The notes under the pieces were generated by a model. It did no database searches. It was not told the DNA's origin and saw only the letters and a list, made by a program, of their open reading frames with translations. This document shows, piece after piece, positions 8,658-16,668 of a stretch of DNA of 64,000 nt. How positions within the stretch are numbered: position 1 is the first letter of the stretch; the number at the start of each line of letters is the position of its first letter. The DNA lies in the NCBI RefSeq assembly GCF_000230835.1, contig NZ_CM001240.1, positions 6,218,279 to 6,282,278 of the forward strand, in the 5' to 3' direction. Source of the stretch: Clostridium sp. DL-VIII (lineage in GTDB: Bacteria; Bacillota; Clostridia; Clostridiales; Clostridiaceae). The position numbers and the translations under genes were made by a program.

Positions 8658-9590
8658 TTAAATAAACTTTACGTTTGTCAACTTCTCTGATTCCTCCCAA
8701 AGCTTTGAAGCAACCTTAACATCCATAGCTTGTGGTGCAATTTTAGCTATTTTAGGATACCCTCTCACTTCGCTCATTTTTGAAGGTCCATAATATGTTC
8801 CACCTGTTGCATTTTCTGCTGTCGCAGCATAAAGTGATGGCCATGCTCCATGAGCTGCTGGCTGAAATAAAAACGGACCAAATAAACGTCGCACAATTCC
8901 AGTTGGGCTATTCTTTCCGGCTCCATTAGGTATTAATTCTGTTCTTGATATACCTGGATGCGCACCTATACTGCTAATTCCCCAGCCAGCTGCATCACTT
9001 CTTCGCTGTAATTCAAATGCAAACATAAGGCATGCGAGTTTCGACTGAGAATAAGTTACCATTGGTTTGTAGCTGTGTTCTGCTTGAATATCATCAAAGT
9101 CTATAACTCCTGAAAGATGAGCTAAGCTACTCAGGGTGATTACCCTTGGCTTATTTCCTTTCTTTAAAAGAGGAAGCATATGTGCTGTTAATGCAAAATG
9201 TCCAAAATAATTTGTACCCATTTGCAGTTCAAACCCATCTTTTGTAACCAAGCGCTTAGGCGGAGCCATTACTGCTGCATTGTTTATAAGAATATCTAAA
9301 CTTTTGCGCTCAGATCTCATTCGTTCACCAAATTCTTCTATAGATGCAAGATCTGCTAGATCAAGTTTTTCAAAACGTATATTTCCAGAAGGATTTATTT
9401 TCTTAATCTTTCTTATAGCTTCCTCTCCTTTATCCTTATTTCTACCAGCCATTATAACCTCAGCTCCTGCACGAGTCATCTCTAATGCTGTTTCATAGCC
9501 AATTCCACCTGTTCCTGTAATAACAACTGAGCGACCTTTTTGTGAAGGAATATCTGCCGAAGTCCAATTTCGTTTCATATTTTCTGCCAT
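8658..9590 (-). CDS. Short-chain dehydrogenase/reductase (retinol dehydrogenase-like)
   Basis: NAD(P)-dependent oxidoreductase of the classical SDR fold, 310 residues. Seen: cofactor motif TGTGGIGYETA, the NNAAV strand, catalytic Ser in ITLSSLAHLSG and the YSQSK pair (Tyr and Lys). The longer C-terminus with GAHPGISRTEL resembles the retinol-dehydrogenase-like SDR branch. ATG at 9590 was chosen because AGGAG lies 8 bases before it. A promoter with a 19-bp spacer about 245 bases upstream suggests activation by a MerR protein, most simply the adjacent one. Substrate unknown; a reactive aldehyde or ketone is an inference. Confidence 0.8.
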   Translation of the reverse strand: MAENMKRNWTSADIPSQKGRSVVITGTGGIGYETALEMTRAGAEVIMAGRNKDKGEEAIRKIKKINPSGNIRFEKLDLADLASIEEFGERMRSERKSLDILINNAAVMAPPKRLVTKDGFELQMGTNYFGHFALTAHMLPLLKKGNKPRVITLSSLAHLSGVIDFDDIQAEHSYKPMVTYSQSKLACLMFAFELQRRSDAAGWGISSIGAHPGISRTELIPNGAGKNSPTGIVRRLFGPFLFQPAAHGAWPSLYAATAENATGGTYYGPSKMSEVRGYPKIAKIAPQAMDVKVASKLWEESEKLTNVKFI

Positions 9591-9835
9591 AATAAACACT
9601 CCTTTTATTATCTACTGTACTTGCTTGTAAGCTGATTGATTTTACTTATTTTATAATATAAACCTTATTTACATTGCATGTCTTTTTCTAAATAAAATCA
9701 TAAATTCCACTTTTATATCCTGTTTACGGAATATACATGACTTCTGTATATTCTTGTGCGATTTAAAGTACATTTTCACCATCTTTTCTAGATTTATAAA
9801 AGATGTTAAAAGTTCTTGTATTGTACTTTGTACTA

Positions 9836-9866
9836 ATACTAACACTTAGAGTTTTATATAAGTCAA
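9836..9866 (-). promoter_or_regulatory. MerR-type promoter with 19-bp spacer for the SDR gene
   Basis: On the minus strand, TTGACT (9866-9861) and TAGTAT (9841-9836) are separated by exactly 19 bases. The spacer contains an imperfect dyad, ACTTATATAAAACTCTAAGT overlapping the -35. Stretched spacers with such a dyad are the hallmark of promoters activated by MerR proteins through DNA untwisting. The leader to the SDR start would be about 240 bases, which is long. Confidence 0.65.
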
Positions 9867-10065
9867 GCATATTTAAAAATTTTCTTTAAGAAGATTTTAA
9901 GCCATGTATAACATCAATAAAATCCAGGAAATCTGCGTCCTTCAGTATATACAACTCACTTTTGTTACAAATAAGGACTTCTTCCCTTTACCCAAAACCA
10001 ACAGCAACCTAGAAGTGATATAACCTTGCCTACTGTCTTATAAGCACTGGTATACAAATCAAAAA

Positions 10066-10115
10066 AATAAGCAGATAATTACTTAGAGTACTGTCTAAGT
10101 AATTACCTGCTTATT
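10066..10115. repeat. Long palindrome sharing a core with two others nearby
   Basis: AATAAGCAG at 10066-10074 pairs with CTGCTTATT at 10107-10115, and most of the interior (AATTACTTAGAGTACTGTC) is self-complementary too. Layout and core match 8561-8606, and the centre matches 7980-8013. It may be a terminator left over from a lost gene or a copy of a small dispersed element. Confidence 0.55.
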
Positions 10116-10473
10116 TTACATGTATTGTTTTCTTATTTATCTTAAAAAGAATTGAATCAATTTCATCCAATCCACTACTGGTCTTTTACTCTCCTGTTCA
10201 CTTTAAAGCCTACAATAAAAAGCTTGGAATAAAATGAGATAAAAATCTAAAAGGCCCTTATTTTTAAGGTACAAAAATTATAATAACTGATTTAGCTTGC
10301 TTTCAGGCTCTTCACCATTCTCTACACGTTTTATATTATTTACAAATTGCTTCAAGTGTTGTATCCTCACCACCATATACAATCTCATTTCTTTTATCAT
10401 ACATGTTATCTATCCAGTTAGAAGGAAGCTCCCAATATAGATGTCATAGTCATCACTGAATCATTTATTGGAT

Positions 10474-11010
10474 TTACAGCTTCTTTCCAAGCTGATACGC
10501 CTGCTCAGGATAATTTGTTTTTTCGATGGCTTCCCGTTCGTTACAGCCGTTTGCAAGCACGATGCCGCAGTCCTGCCACTGTAGATAACGCAGTGTCTCA
10601 TTGTAGCTTCCAACAACACCATTCATGACATGCTCTTCTTTACCGGCAGCGGTTACCATCAGTATAGCTTTTTTATCTGCACCTTTCAGTTGATTGTTAA
10701 TGCCATGGAAGCGGTCTATAGCCATTTTAATCTGAGAAGATACACCGAAAAAATACAGCGGTGTTACAAATGCAATCAAATCGGCGTCAATTAAATGTGG
10801 ATATAGCTTTGCCATACTGTCCTGAAAAACGCAGGGTTTATCACCATGCTCACACTTATTACAGCTAGTACAGGGATGGACTCCTTCAAAAGCTGCATCG
10901 AATCGAAAAATTTCGTGTCCCGCTTCCTTGGCACCTTTGATAAATTTATCTGCCAGGAGAGTGGACGTACCAAATTTGCGTGGGCTTCCTGTTATTACAG
11001 TTACTTTCAT
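10474..11010 (-). CDS. Flavodoxin-family NAD(P)H-dependent FMN reductase
   Basis: Small flavoprotein of 178 residues. FMN-binding TGSPRKFGTSTLLADKF is at the N-terminus, and PLYFFGVSSQIKMAIDRFHG contacts the flavin. Between them a cysteine cluster CTSCNKCEHGDKPC (about residues 48-61) resembles the motif of iron-sulfur flavoproteins, so an Fe-S centre is possible. GGAGTG stands upstream of the ATG. It is divergent from an HxlR regulator 140 bases away, a common pairing for redox-stress genes. The precise electron acceptor is unknown. Confidence 0.78.
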   Translation of the reverse strand: MKVTVITGSPRKFGTSTLLADKFIKGAKEAGHEIFRFDAAFEGVHPCTSCNKCEHGDKPCVFQDSMAKLYPHLIDADLIAFVTPLYFFGVSSQIKMAIDRFHGINNQLKGADKKAILMVTAAGKEEHVMNGVVGSYNETLRYLQWQDCGIVLANGCNEREAIEKTNYPEQAYQLGKKL

Positions 11011-11043
11011 TTCAAGTCACTCCTTTTATAAGAATGTTTTATC

Positions 11044-11060
11044 CAACTGAATATCAGTTG
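11044..11060. promoter_or_regulatory. Operator-like inverted repeat between flavodoxin and HxlR genes
   Basis: CAACTGA and TCAGTTG are exact inverted repeats with a 3-base centre. The site lies in the divergent promoter region and is a plausible HxlR binding site. Confidence 0.45.
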
Positions 11061-11150
11061 AATTTATATCAGTAATATTATACAATCGTATAAAGATTAT
11101 TATAAGTATGCACTTTTATGACGCATACTTTCGTAAAGGATAGTGTGAAT

Positions 11151-11483
11151 ATGAATAATGAATCGATTCAAAGGAAATCTAATATTGCTGATACTCCTTT
11201 TGGGTACACACTTTCCGTTTTAGGTGGAAAGTGGAAAATGATAATTCTTTATTTGCTATATGGTCATAAGGTAGTTCGATATAACGAATTAAAGCGCCTA
11301 ATCGGAACGATTACTTATAAGACACTAAGTGTACAGCTCAAAGAGTTAGAAAAAGATGGTCTTGTCACTCGCAAAGAATACCCACAAATTCCACCTAAAG
11401 TAGAATACAGTCTTTCAGAAAAAGGAAGATCACTAATACCGATCATGGGTGCAATGTGCATATGGGGGCAGGAGCATCGATAA
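11151..11483 (+). CDS. HxlR-family transcriptional regulator
   Basis: Winged-helix regulator of 110 residues. Family text is evident: TPFGYTLSVLGGKWKMIILY, then RYNELKRLIGTITYKTLSVQ, LKELEKDGLVTRKEY and VEYSLSEKGRSL. The ATG at 11151 follows AAAGGA at a good distance; an in-frame ATG at 11118 has no such site. No cysteine near the N-terminus is seen, so a thiol switch of the HypR type is not evident. It probably represses or activates the divergent flavodoxin gene. Remains of an integrase begin 40 bases after its stop. Confidence 0.83.
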   Translation: MNNESIQRKSNIADTPFGYTLSVLGGKWKMIILYLLYGHKVVRYNELKRLIGTITYKTLSVQLKELEKDGLVTRKEYPQIPPKVEYSLSEKGRSLIPIMGAMCIWGQEHR

Positions 11484-11522
11484 CTACTTTTCCAAACAGC
11501 AAGCATATATCCTTTTTTAGGG

Positions 11523-11645
11523 ACTCATACTCGATTATCCATGGATACTTATTTACATGTTACTAAGAAAATGAGCGATAATACAGTGGATATACTCGAA
11601 AATATCTTAAAGGATACTAATAATTATACAAATGATGGTAAATAA
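11523..11645 (+). pseudogene. Tyrosine recombinase (phage-type integrase), C-terminal remnant
   Basis: The frame reads THTRLSMDTYLHVTKKM followed by SDNTVDILENIL and a stop. This matches the end of phage-type integrases, including the catalytic Tyr in the MDTYLHV block. Everything before the last 40 codons is missing. GGTGGCAAATGGGTGACAAG follows within 60 bases, a kind of text often seen next to integrase genes. The remainder of 11484-12068 has no gene. Confidence 0.7.
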
Positions 11646-12068
11646 TTATATTATAAAAATTACCACCCACTACTTATTAACGGTGGCAAATGGGTGACAA
11701 GTTAATATTTTGCCACATAATAATAAATAATCATTATAAAATATATATTTAAATGGTATAGAAAATCAATAATCATTAATTAAAACTATTTAATTAGTTG
11801 TCACTTTGTCACATAGTCTTAACATTAGTTATATCAACAGCTTTAGGTGGACAGTTTTATTAGTCACATAATTGTCACTTTAACATAAATCCCCCACTGT
11901 TTGATATTAGATTTTTGGAACATTTTAACACCACAATGCCCTCAACTACATGCAAAAAATCTGTAAAATGAAATTTTAGAAATTACTTTATAATCAGCAT
12001 TATCTGTATGAGTAATCTCATAATATGAGAGTTTAATAATGTTAGATCTATAACTATATTAAAATTTA

Positions 12069-13106
12069 TTATTTTAATTGTGACAAATCTATTGTAAATG
12101 CTTCTCCTACTTGCTTTAATTCAGATTTACCACCACCCTTTTGCAATTCTACATCATAAGGAGTTAATGTTAATATTTTTGCATTTTCATTCAGATTATT
12201 AAGCCCATGTCTTTGTATTTTAAATAATGCATGATCTTCATCACTATTTAATGAATAAAATTCAACTTTATTTCCCAAATCATCAGTTCCTATCAATAAA
12301 ATTAGATTATACTTTTTACTTGTTTTGAAATTTGATATAGAAGCATAAATTTTTTGACCTAATGAGTTATCTGTATATTTTTTTAAAGTATATTCTGTTC
12401 CATCTTCAATAGTAAATCTATTATTGAGTTCTATTTCCCTTGTATCTGCTTTTAGTTCATTACCATCAGCCTTAAATTCAAAATTCCACTTTCCTTTTTT
12501 TTCGGATCCATTCTCTAATTCTATCGATTGACATTCAATTTTTATATCTAAACTTCCACTTAAATCTATATTTTCCAAATCATAAGTAATAACTTCTTGG
12601 GTACTATAAACATCAATGACTTTTGAATGAAAATTATTAATATTTTCTTCATTTGCTTTCTTTCCATTTATATAAATATTCCCTTTAATATGCACTGGTC
12701 TTATACTTTCACCTAATTTTTTATCAGCAGACTCACTATAAGAAACTATTATTTCACTTCCATCCAATATGACTTCATTTAATTTAACTGTTATTCCATT
12801 ATCAGTTACAGACTTATTTACAACGGTTTTATATTCATCCAAACTCTTTGCAATTCCAAAAAAACTACTAATATCATCTATCCCTGTTATTACTAACACT
12901 TTTGTTAATACCTCTGCTCCTACATTTGTTCCAAATAATGTAACAGTTAATGCTACAACCATTCCTGCTACTAGAATATTTCTTTTGTGTGCTTTCTTTT
13001 TAGTTTTATTATTGCTATAATCTCTATAACCTTCTTTAATTGCATTATTTATTAAACCATCTAGCTTGGAAGAAACTTCAATATTGTCTATCTTTATTTT
13101 TTTCAT
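12069..13106 (-). CDS. DUF4179 membrane protein, probable anti-sigma factor
   Basis: Likely membrane-bound partner that holds the ECF sigma factor encoded just upstream. The N-terminal cytosolic part carries the DUF4179-like start (IDNIEVSSKLDGLINNAIKE). One transmembrane helix at about residues 44-66 (NILVAGMVVALTVTLFGTNV) is followed by an extracytoplasmic domain of about 270 residues rich in beta structure. Start and sigma stop overlap by 4 bases (ATGA), so the two are translationally coupled. Because the sigma gene carries an in-frame stop, this protein may be made from a broken operon. Signal sensed is unknown. Confidence 0.75.
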   Translation of the reverse strand: MKKIKIDNIEVSSKLDGLINNAIKEGYRDYSNNKTKKKAHKRNILVAGMVVALTVTLFGTNVGAEVLTKVLVITGIDDISSFFGIAKSLDEYKTVVNKSVTDNGITVKLNEVILDGSEIIVSYSESADKKLGESIRPVHIKGNIYINGKKANEENINNFHSKVIDVYSTQEVITYDLENIDLSGSLDIKIECQSIELENGSEKKGKWNFEFKADGNELKADTREIELNNRFTIEDGTEYTLKKYTDNSLGQKIYASISNFKTSKKYNLILLIGTDDLGNKVEFYSLNSDEDHALFKIQRHGLNNLNENAKILTLTPYDVELQKGGGKSELKQVGEAFTIDLSQLK

Positions 13107-13624
13107 TGTTTTACTTCCTCCATATATTTCTTCATTTTTCTTAATGTCCTACTAATATTACTTTTAATAGTACCTAACGGTGTAGTTGTAATATTAGATA
13201 TTTCTTTTAATGGCATATCCTTCAAATATCTCATAACAATAAACTCTCTCTCCTTAACAGATAGTTTATTTAATACATCAGTTATATCATCTGCACATTC
13301 AAATTGTTCTTCGTCTATTGCAATAATGTCTTTATAATCTTCTATATCTACTAAAACTACTTTATTATTTTTTTTAATATAATCTTTGCATTTGTTAATA
13401 GTTATTTTCATCATCCAAGTATTAAAGTATTGTGGTTCTTTTAATGTATCTAATGACTGTATTGCCTTTATTATTGCTTCATGAATACAATCCAATGTAT
13501 CATTCTCATTTCGTAAATACACGTAAGCTACTTTATACAACTTGTCCTTAATAGGCACCAATCATTTATAAAAACTCTCTCCATCTCCATCTAAAGCCTT
13601 TTTAAATGCTATTTCATCAACCAA
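13103..13624 (-). pseudogene. ECF sigma factor gene interrupted by an in-frame TGA
   Basis: RNA polymerase sigma factor of the ECF type. Region 2 (DKLYKVAYVYLRNENDTLDC, WMMKITINKCKDYI) and region 4 (LSVKEREFIVMRYLKDMPLKE, GTIKSNISRTLRKMKK) are intact. Comparison with family members shows the frame should begin further upstream. It reads VDEIAFKKALDGDGESFYK from a likely TTG at 13624 with GGAGA before it, but a TGA at 13564-13562 interrupts it. The downstream part could start at TTG 13561 but would lack about 20 residues of region 2 and has no good ribosome site. Either the gene is dead or readthrough or re-initiation occurs; a sequencing error is also possible. Confidence 0.7.
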
Positions 13625-14216
13625 TGTTTCATCTCCGTTCTGAATCGATTCATATAATAGACGATTATATTCCTCAAAAAGTTGCACATTTTATCTCTTA
13701 ACATTAAATTTAATTTTTACTATGTGTTAGCACTATATCAAATTATAAGAAAAACCTACCATATTTCCTTTATGTGTCGTAGTTAAATATGCATAAGGTA
13801 TATGTTATACATCTACATCAAATAATCCTGTTATCAAGTTTTTCATCATAGATTTACCACTTTTACTTGTCCCAATGTTTATTATTGCAAATGTAAACAA
13901 ACCACAAAACAAGCTGAATACATAAATAATAATATAGTACACAAAATAACCAAGACACCGATACTTCTTTAATATATTTCTTATTGTCGCAAAGCCTGTC
14001 TAAGCTCTTTTTGTGCTCAGAATTTTTCACGACAATGATCGAATTAACTCAATCCGGAGATACTTGTATCTTCATAATATTGGTGTTCAAATATTCCTTA
14101 CTGACTAACTTGTCTAGAATAAGAACGAATGGAAAGATGTAAAGACAAAGTCTCCATTACTTCATTCATTAGAATATTCTCGCTTTGCGAGATTAATATA
14201 AAGGAAGAATAATACG
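13625..14216. other. Gap between the sigma gene and the amidohydrolase gene
   Basis: The minus strand around 13740-13940 keeps a broken hydrophobic frame (VYYIIIYVFSLFCGLFTFAI, then TSKSGKSMMKNLITGLFDVD and a stop). It looks like debris of a membrane protein that I cannot identify. The last 25 bases carry AAAGGAAG, the ribosome site for the next gene. Otherwise nothing is recognised. Confidence 0.4.
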
Positions 14217-15815
14217 ATGAAGCAAAGAAATATTTTAATGACTATTGGTTTTGCACTATTATTAGTGCTTTTGTTTGGCGTTGTTCTAGTGCTGATGATC
14301 AGCAGTGGGGAGCGATGGTTTGCTTATCTGATTCTGGCGGCCTGTGTTAGTTTACTCGTTTTCCTTAGAAGTACGAGATTCTGGCGCGGATGGAGAATCC
14401 TGCTCTGTTGGATATTAGCGCTTGTAGTTGCATGGACTGGTCTATTTGCCAGCCAGCCTTCAACGAATATTCAACCTTACACCACGCAGAAATTGGAGCA
14501 GCCTAGCGCTCCCTATCAGCTTTTGCTGAATAACTTAACTATTGTGGATACGCGGACTGGTAATCTAACTTCCAATATGAGCATTCTGTGCGTCAATGGA
14601 AAAATCAAGGACATTGCACCAGCTGGCACAATCAAAGCGGACAATGACACAAAGATCATTGATGCAACTGGAAAGTATGTGGTTCCCGGGTATCTGAACA
14701 TGCATATGCATGTGATTGGGGAAGAGAACACCTCGGAATCGATGGCTCTTCTGCTTGCTAACGGTGTAACCGGATTCCGACAAATGAGCGGCTCAGTTGA
14801 ACTTCTCAAGGAATGGAGATCCGGTGCCTTTACCAGCTCTACGAACGAACCAGCGCTACTGACGATGCCCGTTGATATCATGACACCCATAAATGCACCA
14901 ACGCCAGAGATTGCCGTGGAATTTGTTCGCCAGCAGCAAAAAGCCGGGGTTGACTTTATAAAAGTTGGCGGTGTTTCGCCGGATGTGTTTAATGCCATTC
15001 AAGCAGAGGCGAACAAACTCGGTATTCCGGTCGTGGGACATGTGCTTCCTGATATGGACTTGAAAGAGGTCTCGAAAAATGGTTTTCACTGCATCGAACA
15101 CTTTGGCATCAACTTCGGGGCTCTGATTTCCTGCTCAACAGACGAGAAAGCCTTGAGATCGCAGGCAACTGGAATTCCTACCAAATTCACTGAAAATCCA
15201 ATCTTCGTGCAGCTCATGAAGATCAGGGGCATTCAACATTTTGTGAACGAGCAATTCATAAAGTGGGGCACTAAGACCTCTGGGGGTGCAAAAGATGAAA
15301 CCCAGCTGATGCATATCATTAACACTTATAGTGAAGAAAAGGCAAAAGAGCTTGCCAATGTCTATGTCCAATATAATACGTGGCAATGTCCGACTATGGT
15401 GCGCATGCATGCCGGCCTGTTCAATGGGAGCGATGAAGCCACTGCTCAGAGGCTCTATGATATATATTTAAGTCTTGTTAAGACCTACGATCTCGAAGGC
15501 GTTAAAATGATGGCTGGAACCGATGGAAGCGAAGGTAACGCTATTCACAAGGAATTTGACGAACTTGAGAAGGCCGGCATCTCCCCGCTTCATGTTCTTC
15601 AGATGACGACCCTGAACGGAGCTGAGTTTCTGAATCGCCTGGATGATATGGGCACTGCAGAAGTTGGTAAGAATGCTGATTTAGTACTTTTGGATGCAAA
15701 TCCTATAGAGAGTGTTCAAAATCTTCATAAAATTGACGCTGTTATACGTGCAGGTTCCTATCACAGCAAGGAAGAACTAGACTCTATTAAGGAAAAATAT
15801 ACAAATGAAAAATAG
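14217..15815 (+). CDS. Membrane-anchored amidohydrolase-superfamily protein
   Basis: Metal-dependent hydrolase of the imidazolonepropionase/prolidase-like branch. Three hydrophobic segments fill residues 1-80, so the enzyme is membrane-bound. Catalytic text: YLNMHMHVIG (HxH metal ligands), DFIKVGG (candidate Lys ligand), VVGHVLPD and CIEHFG (His ligands), MAGTDGSEGN (Asp). The end VGKNADLVLLDANPIES is typical. Its base composition is clearly richer in G and C than neighbours (GCC, CTG and GGC codons common), which suggests recent transfer from a higher-GC firmicute. It lies alone within a decayed accessory region. Substrate unknown. Confidence 0.8.
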   Translation: MKQRNILMTIGFALLLVLLFGVVLVLMISSGERWFAYLILAACVSLLVFLRSTRFWRGWRILLCWILALVVAWTGLFASQPSTNIQPYTTQKLEQPSAPYQLLLNNLTIVDTRTGNLTSNMSILCVNGKIKDIAPAGTIKADNDTKIIDATGKYVVPGYLNMHMHVIGEENTSESMALLLANGVTGFRQMSGSVELLKEWRSGAFTSSTNEPALLTMPVDIMTPINAPTPEIAVEFVRQQQKAGVDFIKVGGVSPDVFNAIQAEANKLGIPVVGHVLPDMDLKEVSKNGFHCIEHFGINFGALISCSTDEKALRSQATGIPTKFTENPIFVQLMKIRGIQHFVNEQFIKWGTKTSGGAKDETQLMHIINTYSEEKAKELANVYVQYNTWQCPTMVRMHAGLFNGSDEATAQRLYDIYLSLVKTYDLEGVKMMAGTDGSEGNAIHKEFDELEKAGISPLHVLQMTTLNGAEFLNRLDDMGTAEVGKNADLVLLDANPIESVQNLHKIDAVIRAGSYHSKEELDSIKEKYTNEK

Positions 15816-15908
15816 AGAAGTGAATGAAATGATTTCTAATTGTTAATTAATTTTATTTTAGACAAATATTAAGAGTTTTATCTAAAAAATAAATTTAATA
15901 ATATCAAA

Positions 15909-16080
15909 TATGATTTGGTTTTCACCAAAGAAGATGGTGAATTTTTAATACCCTCTAGATTCCTACAACGAATAAAAAGATTATGTAAATATTGCACATA
16001 GAAAAATATCCGCTGGCATGATCTTAGACATAGTAATGCAACTATACTTTTTAAAAGTAAAATATCAATAAAAATTATAT
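15909..16080 (+). pseudogene. Tyrosine recombinase, internal remnant
   Basis: The frame reads YDLVFTKEDGEFLIPSRFLQ, then a stop, then KNIRWHDLRHSNATILF. HDLRHSNAT is the box II motif (H-x-x-R) of tyrosine recombinases. No start and no catalytic Tyr are present here, and the frame contains a stop. It could derive from the same or a similar integrase as the fragment at 11523-11645, though their order along the strand is reversed. Confidence 0.65.
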
Positions 16081-16099
16081 TTTTTAATATATTGAATTT

Positions 16100-16430
16100 A
16101 ACTGTCAGTAAGTCAGATTCTACTATATCGTTTGGAACAGGAAAAGGCTTTACTTACAAAAATACCTGAAAGTATTTCTCGAAGCTGGAAATGTTCCATC
16201 TGACAATAATGCTGCTGAATCAAGCATTCGTGGCTTCTGTATCAGAAAAAATAACTTGCATCTTATTAATACAATTGATGGTGCTAAGATTAGTGCTATT
16301 ATTTATAGTATTAGAGACAAACAAATCAAATAATTTAAAACCTTATAATTATTTTGAATTGCTTCTTACAGAAATTACAAAACATATGGAAGATACCAAT
16401 CTCAATTTCCTTGAGGAGCTTCTTCCGTAG
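16100..16430 (+). pseudogene. IS66-family transposase, frameshifted C-terminal remnant
   Basis: Reading across frames gives KYLKVFLEAGNVPSDNNAAE, SSIRGFCIRKNNLHLINTID, GAKISAIIYSI and, after a frame change near 16310, ETNKSNNLKPYNYFELLLTE. This is the end of an IS66 transposase, including the DNNAAE block with the catalytic Glu. Another frame change lies near 16165. The N-terminal two thirds and the accessory IS66 genes are absent. Confidence 0.72.
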
Positions 16431-16477
16431 TTTGAAAGACTTCCACTTGAGTGAAAAAAACAAAATAGATATTTTTT

Positions 16478-16499
16478 AAGCCGCCATAAATGGCGGCTT
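16478..16499. terminator. Strong hairpin after the IS66 remnant
   Basis: AAGCCGCCA and TGGCGGCTT form a perfect 9-bp stem with a 4-base loop, with a run of T before and after. It can act as a terminator on either strand. Confidence 0.65.
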
Positions 16500-16605
16500 T
16501 GCTTATATAAGTACGCATTATTTACCATGTACAAACTATACCGTCAAGTAATATATAGAACAAGTCATTCCCTTTATTGGGGCTAGATTTATAGTAGTTA
16601 TTAAA

Positions 16606-16631
16606 AAACAGTGTCCTTATGAAGACTGTTT
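16606..16631 (-). terminator. Terminator after the S9 peptidase gene
   Basis: On the minus strand AAACAGT pairs with ACTGTTT and a T-run follows. It lies about 40 bases past the peptidase stop codon. Confidence 0.55.
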
Positions 16632-16668
16632 CATCTTTATGTATCCTGTGCAGATATCCATTTATTAA

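Larger units (their letters stand above)
9591..10473. other. Long gap: SDR leader plus degraded sequence
   Basis: Besides the SDR promoter (9836-9866) and a palindrome (10066-10115), only scraps of reading frame remain. On the minus strand near 9890-9990 a frame ends ...LKDADFLDFIDVIHG. Near 10330-10440 another ends ...NEIVYGGEDTTLEAICK. Both lack starts and are broken by stops; I cannot name their families. They look like remains of deleted genes. Confidence 0.4.

Noticed and set aside
14516..15410. Several minus-strand frames of 70-160 codons opposite the amidohydrolase
   Set aside because: They are mirror frames of a higher-GC gene, where stop codons are rarer; the plus-strand protein has full catalytic motifs.
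16191..16430. 79-codon frame beginning MFHLTIMLL
   Set aside because: Only its second half is meaningful: it is the frameshifted end of an IS66 transposase, annotated as a pseudogene.
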